Assembly: GCA_029959545.1 (NCBI GenBank) | Contig: JASCPH010000020.1 | Coordinates: 1 to 50,206, forward strand | Source of the DNA: Microbacteriaceae bacterium PS02066 | GTDB lineage: Bacteria; Actinomycetota; Actinomycetes; Actinomycetales; Microbacteriaceae | Direction: 5' to 3' | DNA length: 50,206 nt | Shown here: positions 8,201-14,680 of the stretch, in pieces | Position numbering within the stretch: the stretch's first letter is position 1 | Layout of the letters: each line of letters starts with the position of its first letter | Position numbers and translations under genes: made by a program | The notes under the pieces: model-generated | The model's input: only the letters and a program-made list of their open reading frames with translations | What the model was told of the DNA's origin: nothing | Databases searched by the model: none

Positions 8201-8888
8201 TGCCCGATCCGACGTCGACGAAGTTGGAGACGACCAGGCGCGGGACGACCGTGAAGGTCGGGATGTGGGTCGTGAGCGCCCGCAGGTGGTCGATCACCGG
8301 CTGCGGGCGGAACACGGCGCCGTCGTGAGCGAGGCCCGCGAGGGCTGCCGAGTCCAGATGGATGCCGAAGTGGGTCCCCAGCGCGCGCACGAGCTCCGGG
8401 TTCACGATGAAGGAGCCGTGGAGCTTGAGCTCGAAGTCGGTGTGGTGCCGGCGGATCGCGAGAGGTCGCAGCAGCACCGGGGCCGTGCACATGATCCCGC
8501 CGATGCGCCAGGAGGCCATGCCCACGGCAAGCGAGACAGTCTCCAGGCCACGCGCCGTGCGCAACTCGACGTTCTTGGCGGTGATCCGCTCCGCCGCCAT
8601 CCGCGCGGTGCGGAGGGCAACCTCGTCGCGGTAGAGGTTGGACAGCAGCGTCGACCGGCCGGTCAGGAACTGGGGCAGGCTCCCCGGATGCGCCTTGTTG
8701 ATGTCGATGCCGCGCTCGGGCGAGTCCTCATAGAAGAGGAGCGTCGAGCGCCCACCGAGCAGAGCCGCCTGCGCGCGAAGCCGGGCACGCTCCGGGTCGG
8801 CCACGTGCGCGACGACGACACCCGGCTCTGCGACGCCGAGATCACTCGGGCGCACCGGATTCGTCGCCTCGTCTGCACCAGAGATCAT
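5193..8888 (-). CDS. DUF4011-type SF1 helicase-like protein with degenerate ATPase and C-terminal REase-like domain
   Basis: 1231 aa. Residues about 40-190 resemble DUF4011 (ETVSLAVGMASWRIGG..., FIVNPELVRALGTHFGIHL). An SF1 ATPase core follows: Walker A-like LPGTGGTQTV at about 303-312 has Gly in place of the catalytic Lys, and Walker B-like FDVVIIADAAAL at about 820 lacks the usual DE. RSYRAGGEDLAQLVNDAFY (about 899) and VGMTRARRSMVIVSS (about 1066) are motif IV/VI equivalents. The last 90 residues (LRPQILRRLGWHYLRVHAFDL) resemble the REase_MTES_1575/Vsr-like fold. The architecture is that of DUF4011-helicase-Vsr defence proteins, but ATP hydrolysis looks lost. ATG 8888 is preferred because GGAGAAGG precedes it; an upstream start at 8921 has no such site. 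Confidence 0.75.
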   Translation of the reverse strand: MISGADEATNPVRPSDLGVAEPGVVVAHVADPERARLRAQAALLGGRSTLLFYEDSPERGIDINKAHPGSLPQFLTGRSTLLSNLYRDEVALRTARMAAERITAKNVELRTARGLETVSLAVGMASWRIGGIMCTAPVLLRPLAIRRHHTDFELKLHGSFIVNPELVRALGTHFGIHLDSAALAGLAHDGAVFRPQPVIDHLRALTTHIPTFTVVPRLVVSNFVDVGSGMARDTADLDHPVLNALAGHPDERARLAVRPALPRVTSPDERTPAADTLLLDADEEQEAVLARIAAGHSLAVHTLPGTGGTQTVINAIGALVQSGRRVLVVSARRSTLDGVRHRLAGIGLDALAVTPRHLHRDLIRAIGRNEKAQPPKVAEIDDALMRLRTVLRDYRGALTASHPSLGTSALQVVRRLTELSALSPAPSTTARFDIATLEALRDARPEAAAKLVAAAKLGEFRFGPDDSPWYGVSFDTTESARAAHALAGKLSGREVPSLLERGYEMIAQTRMRPFRTIDELGDYLRLLQGIRETLDKFSPSVFERPLVELIQAHAPKRESADMSSANRRRLKRLSREYVRPGVHVGDMYESLVRIQQQRADWQRLVDAGVVPEVPVGLADVHVAWQRVHAQLGELDQILRRRESNRLASLPVAQLMRVLAGLAAESAYFENLVERATLRTELDRIGLAPLLTELSVRHAPEDQVAAELEFAWWQSALEHLLRTDRALLGANTAVLDRLERDFRLVDEAHAAASGPVLAAQLATQWKIGLVDHADEAAALKQALKGGVSAPEQLVRAAPTLMRTLAPVWLASPYEVPEIPDHPPFDVVIIADAAALCLAEAAPALRRARQVVLFGDPVTQKPTPFAVGAGERAVADEFDEPFDEVSVFERMAELLDVATLTRSYRAGGEDLAQLVNDAFYGGELVSLPWAGAYLGRGSLSVDYVEGGTGTPDPISGAVESPDAEVARVVTLVTEHAVNRSGESLMVVTASRRHAERIRAAVDVAFAGRADVADFVSRETAEPFAVLTLEESVAESRDRVIFSLGFGLTKHGRVLSDFGDLSTADGERLLTVGMTRARRSMVIVSSIRPSAFEDGRLEHGAATLMSILGGVAARARETRLEDLADPLTRALARELRAKGIKVDLDYRGLLPLVAGHDGKAVVVESDPETRPESLRESLRLRPQILRRLGWHYLRVHAFDLYSDPAAVAARVATLLGVEAGASPQASTQPIDVTE

Positions 8889-9086
8889 GGTGCCTTCTCC
8901 ACGCCACACACGTGTCACCATAGGCGTGAGATGGGCGAGCGGGCCTCAACCACGGCCGAGTTTCGCCGGATTCGCGACACGCCGGACAGACCGGCCGTTC
9001 CTCCCCACGATCACCCGACCCGCGCGTTGTGCGCCGGTCGGACGCTTTCACCGGGGACGGACTGCGCGCACGAGAAGGATGAACTC

Positions 9087-9605
9087 ATGACTCCGACCGG
9101 CTTCCGCATCCATCCCACGCCCCTCGGCGACGCGCTCGTTCTCACGAGCGACGCCGGCCTCATCGGCTTCGAGTTCCTCTCCGCCCCGCTCGGCTCCGCC
9201 CTCGCAGCGTGGACCGAGCGTCTGGGTCGGGAGCCGGTGCCGATCGACGACGACGCGGACGCTCTGCTGGCGCAGGTGGACGAGTACTTCGAGGGATCGC
9301 GCACCGCGTTCGACATCGACCTGGATCTGAGTCTCGTGGGCGGCTTCGCCCGCGACGCGTTGGAGGCGATCTCCCGCATCCCGTACGGCGAGACCGCGAG
9401 CTACGGCGAGATCGCGGCGGAGGCCGGCTCGCCGCGGGCGCATCGCGCCGTCGGCTCGGCCTGCGCTCACACGCCGATCTCGCTCGTGATCCCCGCGCAT
9501 CGCGTGATCCGCTCCGACGGCTCGATCGGCGAGTACGGGGGGCGCCCCGAGCACAAGCGCTACCTGCTCGATCTCGAGGCCGCGCATCGTCCGGCGGGCG
9601 TGTAG
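9087..9605 (+). CDS. Alkyltransferase-like (ATL/Ogt-fold) protein lacking the acceptor cysteine
   Basis: 172 aa with the two-domain Ogt/MGMT layout. The C-terminal DNA-binding domain is clear: IPYGETASYGEIA, the arginine-finger region PRAHRAVGSA and the active-site loop VIPAHRVIRSDGSIGEYGG. In true methyltransferases that loop is PCHRV; here Cys is Ala (about residue 137). The Asn-hinge residues are also changed (ACAHTP). Alkyltransferase-like proteins that bind O6-alkylguanine and recruit nucleotide excision repair have Trp or Ala at this place; the Thermus protein has Ala. I infer a damage-sensing rather than dealkylating role. A ribosome-binding site, AGAAGGA, lies 7 bases before ATG 9087. 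Confidence 0.85.
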   Translation: MTPTGFRIHPTPLGDALVLTSDAGLIGFEFLSAPLGSALAAWTERLGREPVPIDDDADALLAQVDEYFEGSRTAFDIDLDLSLVGGFARDALEAISRIPYGETASYGEIAAEAGSPRAHRAVGSACAHTPISLVIPAHRVIRSDGSIGEYGGRPEHKRYLLDLEAAHRPAGV

Positions 9606-9626
9606 GCCGCCCGCCGGACGATGTCG

Positions 9627-11243
9627 CTAGTGGTCGACGGCCTTCTCGGCGCCGAACCCGGTGAGTGAGCGCACCTCCATCTCCGCGGCCTTCTTCCGAT
9701 CCTCAGCGCGGCGCGAGGTCACCGACCCCAGCCACCCGAGGAAGAAGCCCAACGGGATCGAGATGATGCCCGGGTTGTTGAGCGGCCAGATCGCGACCCC
9801 GACGTCCTTGAACACGCTGGTGGGCGTGCCCCAGAACACGGGCGACAGCACGATCAGCACGATCGCCGCCCCGAGCCCGCCGTACATGCTCCACACCGCA
9901 CCGCGCGTCGTGAACCTGCGCCAGAACAGCGAGAACAGGATGGTGGGCAGGTTCGCCGAGGCGGCGACGGCGAAGGCCAGCGCGACCAGGAACGCCACGT
10001 TCTGACCCTGCACGCCGATGCCGCCGAGGATGGCCAGCACGCCGATGACGATCACCGTGCGTCGCGCGACCTTCACCTCGCCGTCCGGCGGCACGTTGCC
10101 CTTCTTCACGACGCTCGCGTAGATGTCGTGCGCGAACGATGCGGCCGCCGTGATCGTGAGGCCGGCGACGACCGCAAGGATCGTCGCGAACGCCACCGCG
10201 GAGATGAAGCCGAGGAGGACCGGACCACCCAGGTAGAGGGCGAGAAGAGGGGCCGCGGAGTTGACGCCGCCCGGCGCCGCCGCGATCGTCTCGGGCCCCA
10301 CCAGTGCGCCCGCGCCGTAGCCGAGCACGAGGGTGAGCAGATAGAAGAGGCCGATCAACCAGATCGCCCACACCACCGAACGCCGTGCTTCCTTGGCGGT
10401 GGGCACCGTATAGAAGCGCATCAGCACGTGCGGCAGGCCGGCCGTGCCGAGCACGAGCGCGAGGGCGAGCGAGATGAAGTCCCACGGGTTCTTGCCGTAC
10501 TGCAGACCCGGACCCAGCACCGCTTCACCCTTGGGCGAGGCGGCGACCGCGCTCTCGAGCAGCGTGTTCAGGTTGAATCCGTTGATCGCGAGCACCCAGA
10601 CGGTCATCACGAGCGCGCCGCCGATGAGGAGGAACGCCTTCACGATCTGCACCCAGGTCGTGCCCTTCATCCCGCCGATGAGCACGTAGACGATCATCAG
10701 CACACCGACCACCGCGACGACGATCGACTGCCCGATCTGATCGCCGATGCCCAACAGCAGCGAGACGAGACCGCCGGCGCCCGCCATCTGCGCGAGCAGA
10801 TAGAAGAAGCACACCGCGAGGGTGGTGATCGCCGCCGCCATCCGCACCGGTCGTTCCTTCAGGCGGAACGACAGGACGTCGGCCATCGTGAAGCGTCCGG
10901 TGTTGCGCATGAGCTCTGCGACGAGCAGCAGCGCGACCAGCCACGCCACCAGGAACCCGATCGAGTAGAGGAACCCGTCGTAGCCGTTGATCGCGATGGC
11001 ACCGCAGATGCCGAGGAAGGATGCGGCCGACAGATAGTCGCCGGCGATCGCGAAGCCGTTCTGAGGCCCGGTGAACGAGCGACCGGCCGCGTAGTAGTCG
11101 GCGGCGGTCTTGTTGTTGCGCGACGCGCGGATGACGATGAAGAGCGTCACCGCGACGAACGCCGCGAAGATGGAGATGTTCAGGACAGGATCGTTCTCGA
11201 CCGTCTGAACGGCTGCGTGGATGGCTCCCAAGACCTCGTTCAT
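9627..11243 (-). CDS. actP: Cation/acetate symporter (SSS family, ActP/MctC-like)
   Basis: 538 aa, about 13 membrane segments. The family features of acetate/monocarboxylate Na+(H+) symporters are visible: NNKTAADYYAAGRSFTGPQN, GDYLSAASFLGICG (residues about 67-80), the loop AGLPHVLMRFYTVPTAKEARRS, and a charged cytoplasmic C-terminus. It imports acetate and probably other short carboxylates. ATG 11243 overlaps the TGA of the upstream DUF485 gene by 4 bases (ATGA), so translation is coupled. The actP-DUF485 pairing matches E. coli yjcH-actP. PoxB, which makes acetate, is encoded 3.4 kb away. Confidence 0.9.
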   Translation of the reverse strand: MNEVLGAIHAAVQTVENDPVLNISIFAAFVAVTLFIVIRASRNNKTAADYYAAGRSFTGPQNGFAIAGDYLSAASFLGICGAIAINGYDGFLYSIGFLVAWLVALLLVAELMRNTGRFTMADVLSFRLKERPVRMAAAITTLAVCFFYLLAQMAGAGGLVSLLLGIGDQIGQSIVVAVVGVLMIVYVLIGGMKGTTWVQIVKAFLLIGGALVMTVWVLAINGFNLNTLLESAVAASPKGEAVLGPGLQYGKNPWDFISLALALVLGTAGLPHVLMRFYTVPTAKEARRSVVWAIWLIGLFYLLTLVLGYGAGALVGPETIAAAPGGVNSAAPLLALYLGGPVLLGFISAVAFATILAVVAGLTITAAASFAHDIYASVVKKGNVPPDGEVKVARRTVIVIGVLAILGGIGVQGQNVAFLVALAFAVAASANLPTILFSLFWRRFTTRGAVWSMYGGLGAAIVLIVLSPVFWGTPTSVFKDVGVAIWPLNNPGIISIPLGFFLGWLGSVTSRRAEDRKKAAEMEVRSLTGFGAEKAVDH

Positions 11244-11593
11244 CGCGCACCCGCCTCTCGCCGCTCCAGGTCCTCACGGATCGCGCGCGACTGCGGGTCG
11301 AGGCGCCGGTTGGCGTAGGCGACGTATGCCATCGTGATGACGAACGTCGAGACGAACTGACCGAGTCCGAGCAGCAGACCCACGGTGATGTCGCCCGAGA
11401 CACGCGTGGCCATGAAGTCCGCCGCGAACGACGAGAGCAGCACGTAGGCGAAGTACCAGAGCAGGAACGCGATCGCGAGGGGAAAGACGAAGGCGCGCTG
11501 CGCTCGTTTCAGGCGTTGGAACGGGGGTGATTCCTCCACCTCGATGTAGTCGATTCCCGCGCCGTCGGCGGCGCGGTCGTGCGATTCAGTCAT
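11240..11593 (-). CDS. DUF485 (YjcH-like) membrane protein
   Basis: 117 aa with two membrane helices: FVFPLAIAFLLWYFAYVLLSSFA and a second one beginning TVGLLLGLGQFV. This is the usual DUF485 layout with ADFMATRVSGDITVG between them and VAYANRRLDPQSRAIRED after. It is the partner of ActP-type symporters, with unknown mechanism. Start: AAGGAGG is 4 bases upstream of ATG 11593, so an earlier in-frame start is rejected. It is first in a two-gene unit with actP. Confidence 0.9.
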   Translation of the reverse strand: MTESHDRAADGAGIDYIEVEESPPFQRLKRAQRAFVFPLAIAFLLWYFAYVLLSSFAADFMATRVSGDITVGLLLGLGQFVSTFVITMAYVAYANRRLDPQSRAIREDLERREAGAR

Positions 11594-11663
11594 GTGGCCT
11601 CCTTGCCTCATGCCGCGGATGCGGGGTGTCCATCCGAGCCGTCGTCGCCTCTTCGCGGCGATG

Positions 11664-11679
11664 GTAGGGTCGACGCTAC
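11664..11679. promoter_or_regulatory. Palindrome in actP/LuxR divergent promoter
   Basis: GTAGGGTCGACGCTAC is a 16-bp palindrome with one mismatched pair, in the 131-bp gap between DUF485-actP and the divergent regulator gene. It includes a possible plus-strand -10 TAGGGT (11665-11670). It is a reasonable operator candidate for the adjacent LuxR-type regulator; binding is not shown. Confidence 0.4.
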
Positions 11680-11724
11680 GAAAATCGGCAACGAGGCCGA
11701 CACCCCCGGAAGTAGGTAGCACCT

Positions 11725-12573
11725 ATGCCCCCCGGAACCACCAGCGATCTGCAACTGATGACGCGCGCCGTCCACGATCTGGTCGCCCGCACGCGCTTTC
11801 CCGTCGCCTTCGGCGGGCTCGTCCGCGAGCACTCCGTACACGTGAGTTCCATCGTCGGCGCGCGCGGGAGGACGATCGAGGGCCTCATCGTCCGTGAGCA
11901 ACGCGGGCTCGGCGGACGGGCACTCACCGAGAAGCGGCCGCGCCTCGCGTTGGACTACCGCAGCGCGCGCGGGATCACCCACGACTACGACGGCCCGATC
12001 CTCGGCGAAGGCATCGCGACGCTCTTCGCGGTCCCCGTCATCGCTGCCGGCCGCACCCGCGGGGTGCTGTACTGCGGGTCCTGGGGTCAGACGGCCGTCG
12101 ATGATGTGACGGCGGCGCCGGCGTTGACGATCGCAGACGCCCTCGCCTCGGAGCTCCGCATCCGCGACGAGGTCGCGCGCCGTGTCGAGCGTGCAGAGGA
12201 TGCGGCCCCGGAGCGCGCATGGGATGCGGCGGCGCGCGAGCAGGTGCGGGAGAGTTTCGCCCAGCTACGGGCGATCTCCGCCACGGTCAGCGACGCCGCC
12301 CTGCGCGAACGTCTCGCTGCCGTGGAACGCCGCCTCGCCGAGGTGATGGCGGGCGATCGTCCCGCATCGTCGACAGCGGTGCAGCTCTCCCCACGCGAGT
12401 TGGACGTTCTCGCGTGGGCCGCTCTCGGGTCGACCAACGCACAGATCGCTCAGGAGCTCGCGTTGAAGGAGACGACCGTGAAGTCGTATCTGGCTGCGGC
12501 GATGTCGAAGCTGGAGGCCACGACGCGGCACGCAGCGGTGGCGAAGGCGCGCCGGGCGCGGCTGCTGCCCTGA
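11725..12573 (+). CDS. GAF-like/LuxR-type transcriptional regulator
   Basis: 282 aa. The C-terminal 60 residues are a LuxR helix-turn-helix: LSPRELDVLAWAALGSTNAQ followed by ELALKETTVKSYLAAAMSKL. The N-terminal 150 residues resemble a GAF sensor (AVHDLVARTRFPVAFGGLV, then GLGGRALTEKRPRLALDYRS, then GIATLFAVPVIAAGRTRGV). A helical linker with ERAEDAAPERAWDAA joins them. It is transcribed divergently from DUF485-actP across 131 bases, so I infer that it controls carboxylate uptake. The ligand is unknown. Confidence 0.82.
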   Translation: MPPGTTSDLQLMTRAVHDLVARTRFPVAFGGLVREHSVHVSSIVGARGRTIEGLIVREQRGLGGRALTEKRPRLALDYRSARGITHDYDGPILGEGIATLFAVPVIAAGRTRGVLYCGSWGQTAVDDVTAAPALTIADALASELRIRDEVARRVERAEDAAPERAWDAAAREQVRESFAQLRAISATVSDAALRERLAAVERRLAEVMAGDRPASSTAVQLSPRELDVLAWAALGSTNAQIAQELALKETTVKSYLAAAMSKLEATTRHAAVAKARRARLLP

Positions 12574-12600
12574 TCAGCCGCGGATCGGTATGGTGACGTC

Positions 12601-12945
12601 ATGGCGCGCAGAATCGTCCACCAGCTCGTAGACGACCTCGACGACTCCGTTCTGGAGGTGGGCGAGGGTGAGACCGTGCTCTTCTCCCTCGACGGCATCG
12701 CCTACGAGATCGACCTCTCGGATGCGAACGCCGCCGCCCTGCGCGACGCGATGGCGCCCTATGTGTCGGCGGCCCGTCGCATCTCGTCCGCTCGGTCGGC
12801 AGCGCCCGCCCGGCCACGCGTGCGGTCGACGTCCACGCGCGACCTCACCGCGATCCGTGAGTGGGCGAAGGCCAACGGTCACCAGGTGTCGGAGCGCGGG
12901 CGCGTCGCCGCATCCGTCATCGACGCATACGACGCCGCGCACTGA
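12601..12945 (+). CDS. lsr2: Lsr2 nucleoid-associated protein
   Basis: 114 aa, normal Lsr2 length. The N-terminal dimerisation domain is ARRIVHQLVDDLDDSVLEV...VLFSLDGIAYEIDLSDANA. A basic linker leads to the C-terminal DNA-binding domain LTAIREWAKANGHQVSERGR, with the RGR AT-hook-like minor-groove reader at about residues 99-101. Lsr2 is the actinobacterial H-NS analogue that bridges and silences AT-rich foreign DNA. TATGGT at 12589-12594, 6 bases before ATG, suggests a leaderless mRNA. It ends 6 bases from the convergent SnoaL-like gene. Confidence 0.95.
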   Translation: MARRIVHQLVDDLDDSVLEVGEGETVLFSLDGIAYEIDLSDANAAALRDAMAPYVSAARRISSARSAAPARPRVRSTSTRDLTAIREWAKANGHQVSERGRVAASVIDAYDAAH

Positions 12946-12951
12946 CACGAG

Positions 12952-13350
12952 TCACGCGCCGAGCTGCTGCCGCAGTTCCGCGTCGCCGGTTCCCGTGAAC
13001 TCCACGATGCGTCCACCGGACACCCGGTACATCGCGAACTCCGCGACGTTCACATGGCGACGTGTGGCCGAGATGCCGCGGTAGACGCCGGCGTGAGTTC
13101 CGCTGCCGCGCAGGTGCGCTGCGATCCGGTCGTCCTCGATCACGAGCTGGATGCGGCGCCACTGCCAATCCGGGAAGGCGTGGAACAGATCCGCGAGATC
13201 GTCGATCCACGCATCCTGCCCGCTGGGCAGATGCGCCCGACGCACCTCTGGATCGACGAGGCCGCGCACCGCGTCGAGGTCGTGACGGTTGCAGGCGTCG
13301 AGGTACTCGGCATGCCACTCACGCAGTTCCCACGGCTCCATCCGCTCCAT
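12952..13350 (-). CDS. SnoaL-like / NTF2-fold protein
   Basis: 132 aa. The pattern is that of SnoaL-like polyketide-cyclase or nuclear-transport-factor-2 folds: LREWHAEYLDACNRHDLDAV, then WIDDLADLFHAFPDWQWRRI, AAHLRGSGTHAGVYRGI and a terminal MYRVSGGRIVEFTGTGD. These often bind or isomerise small hydrophobic ligands; the substrate here is unknown. Two in-frame starts, ATG 13350 and ATG 13341, are both poorly supported by ribosome-binding sites; the longer form is given. Convergent with lsr2. Confidence 0.75.
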   Translation of the reverse strand: MERMEPWELREWHAEYLDACNRHDLDAVRGLVDPEVRRAHLPSGQDAWIDDLADLFHAFPDWQWRRIQLVIEDDRIAAHLRGSGTHAGVYRGISATRRHVNVAEFAMYRVSGGRIVEFTGTGDAELRQQLGA

Positions 13351-13410
13351 TATCGCGGGCGGCTGGCACGTCACACCGTGAGACGGCCGCCACCGTCGCG
13401 TGGGAGAAGC

Positions 13411-13638
13411 ATGGTCTCGAGGTTCACCGTCGTCACCCGGGCGCGGGTTGCGGTGGAGCGACTGTTCGACCAGTCGCTGAGCATCGACGCGCACATCGAG
13501 TCGATGGCGCGTTCCGGTGAACGCGCCATTGCCGGCGTCACGAGCGGCCTCATCGGTCTGGGCGAGACCGTCACCTGGAGCGCCCGGCAGTCCGGTTGGC
13601 GCTTCCAGATGACATCCGAGATCACGGGTCGCCGCTAG
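13411..13638 (+). pseudogene. Truncated SRPBCC (START-like) protein, N-terminal half only
   Basis: 75 codons. FTVVTRARVAVERLFDQSLS, GERAIAGVTSGLIGLGETVT and WRFQMTSEITG match the first half of SRPBCC-family cyclase/dehydrase proteins, which are usually about 150 aa and continue with a RFVDEQ...GPF...F.HEH segment. Here the frame stops right after EITGRR. The TAG at 13636-13638 overlaps the stop codon of the convergent lipoprotein gene, so a deletion joined the two. A good ribosome-binding site (GGGAGAAG) remains before ATG 13411. It is probably non-functional, although expression of the short form is possible. Confidence 0.6.
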
Positions 13639-14009
13639 AGGTTCCGGTCCGCCTTGCACTGATCGCGGATCGTCTCGAATGCGTCGGATGCGGCCTGGAA
13701 AGCCGCCTCGCCGTCGGGGCTCGAGGGTGCGGCGGTCACCGCGTCGAGGGCCTTGTCGGCCTCCTTCATCTGCGCCAGCATCCACTCCGGCGCGCCGATC
13801 GAGGCGCGGCTCACCGCATCCCGCACCGCAGCGCGTCCCTCGGCCACCGCACCATCCGCGCGACCGGGGGTCTCGGCGAAGCTCGCGTACTCCTGCCAGG
13901 AGTTCATGACGTTGAGGCAGGCCTCCGCGCTGGTGCGCGCGGAGCCGGAGGCGCATCCGGCCAGCGCCAGGACGGCGAGCAGGGGCAGGACGGCGAGACG
14001 GCGATACAC
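13635..14009 (-). CDS. Putative lipoprotein
   Basis: 124 aa from GTG 14009. The signal peptide YRRLAVLPLLAVLALAGC has a clear lipobox LAGC at about residues 16-19, so the cysteine should be lipidated at the outer face of the membrane. The mature part is Ala-rich and helical, with two further cysteines (EACLNVMN and IRDQCKAD) that could form a disulfide. No domain is recognised. An upstream ATG (14207) would add a nonsensical repeat-derived leader and is rejected. Confidence 0.72.
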   Translation of the reverse strand: MYRRLAVLPLLAVLALAGCASGSARTSAEACLNVMNSWQEYASFAETPGRADGAVAEGRAAVRDAVSRASIGAPEWMLAQMKEADKALDAVTAAPSSPDGEAAFQAASDAFETIRDQCKADRNL

Positions 14010-14126
14010 GCCGCCCAGGGTAGGAGCCGAACTTAGGCGCTGGTTGACAGTGCCGCCTCGCGCGCCGCAGTCGAGATGACCTCGGCGACGGCCTCGGCGG
14101 GTTTGCGCGCCGCATGCCGGCATCCG

Positions 14127-14275
14127 TGTCTCGCTTGCGCACGCTGAAACGCCCGAATCCGTGCACGACTGAGACACGCGCAGGACCGCGCGCACTTCGT
14201 GTCCCACTTATGCACGCCGCAGAGCCCAAGCGCATGCACGACTGAGACACGCGCAGGGCCGCGCGCACTTCGTGT
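14127..14275. repeat. Two tandem palindromic units, including a 41-bp direct repeat
   Basis: TGCACGACTGAGACACGCGC and the following 21 bases occur at 14162-14202 and again at 14235-14275 with one mismatch (period 73 bp). Each unit is preceded by a degenerate inverse of its start (TGTCTCGCTTGCGCAC at 14127, TGTCCCACTTATGCAC at 14201), so each forms an imperfect hairpin. It sits between a lipoprotein gene and a broken gene fragment. This is a dispersed intergenic repeat type by appearance; I see no other copy in the window. Confidence 0.75.
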
Positions 14276-14281
14276 GGTTCT

Positions 14282-14527
14282 GCCCCCGCGGAGCTGACCG
14301 CTCCCGTCGACGTCGTGCTCCTCCTCACCTGCACCGGCGACGGCCGCTACTCGGAGACGGTCGAGCAAGCCCACCCGAACGAGGTCGGCGCCACCTGCGG
14401 CACGGAGGGCACATCCATCGCGGCCGTGCCCCTCGATGCTCCGTCCGCAGCGACGACCCCGCGCACCGATGTCCCGGACGGAAGCGACTTCTGGCTCAGC
14501 GCTTATTACACCCCGAAGAAGGGGTGA
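14282..14527 (+). pseudogene. C-terminal fragment of a secreted or lipoprotein-like hypothetical
   Basis: The frame APAELTAPVDVVLLLTCTGD then continues to DVPDGSDFWLSAYYTPKKG and TGA at 14525-14527. It reads as a coherent protein end with two cysteines spaced like extracellular proteins, but has no start of its own other than an internal GTG at 14315. Upstream it runs straight into the palindromic repeats. I infer that the 5' part was lost when the repeats entered. The family is not recognised. Confidence 0.35.
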
Positions 14528-14548
14528 GCACCGGCAAGCAGAACGCGA

Positions 14549-14623
14549 TGGTGCCCCTGGAGGGATTCGAACCCCCGACCCGCTCCTTAGGACGGAGTGG
14601 CTCTTCCACTGAGCTACAGAGGC
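14549..14623 (-). tRNA. tRNA-Arg (anticodon CCT)
   Basis: Minus strand. The 72-nt body (14552-14623) has acceptor GCCTCTG/CAGGGGC, D-stem GCTC/GAGC, anticodon loop GTCCTAA (CCT, reads AGG) and T-loop TTCGAAT. CCA is encoded at 14549-14551, unlike the other two tRNAs here. The anticodon stem has an A27-C43 mismatch. Confidence 0.92.
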
Positions 14624-14680
14624 TGGCCCGTCGAGTCTATCGGCAGCGACGCGATGGACAGGTGACGCGACGACGCCCGC

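Noticed and set aside
5310..9605. A very long plus-strand open frame antisense to the helicase-like gene
   Set aside because: It is the mirror of a GC-rich gene; its composition is His/Arg/Gly-biased and it has no domain. Only its last 172 codons (the ATL protein) are real.
10128..11318. Long plus-strand frame over actP
   Set aside because: His/Asp/Arg/Glu-rich shadow of membrane protein codons; no homology pattern.
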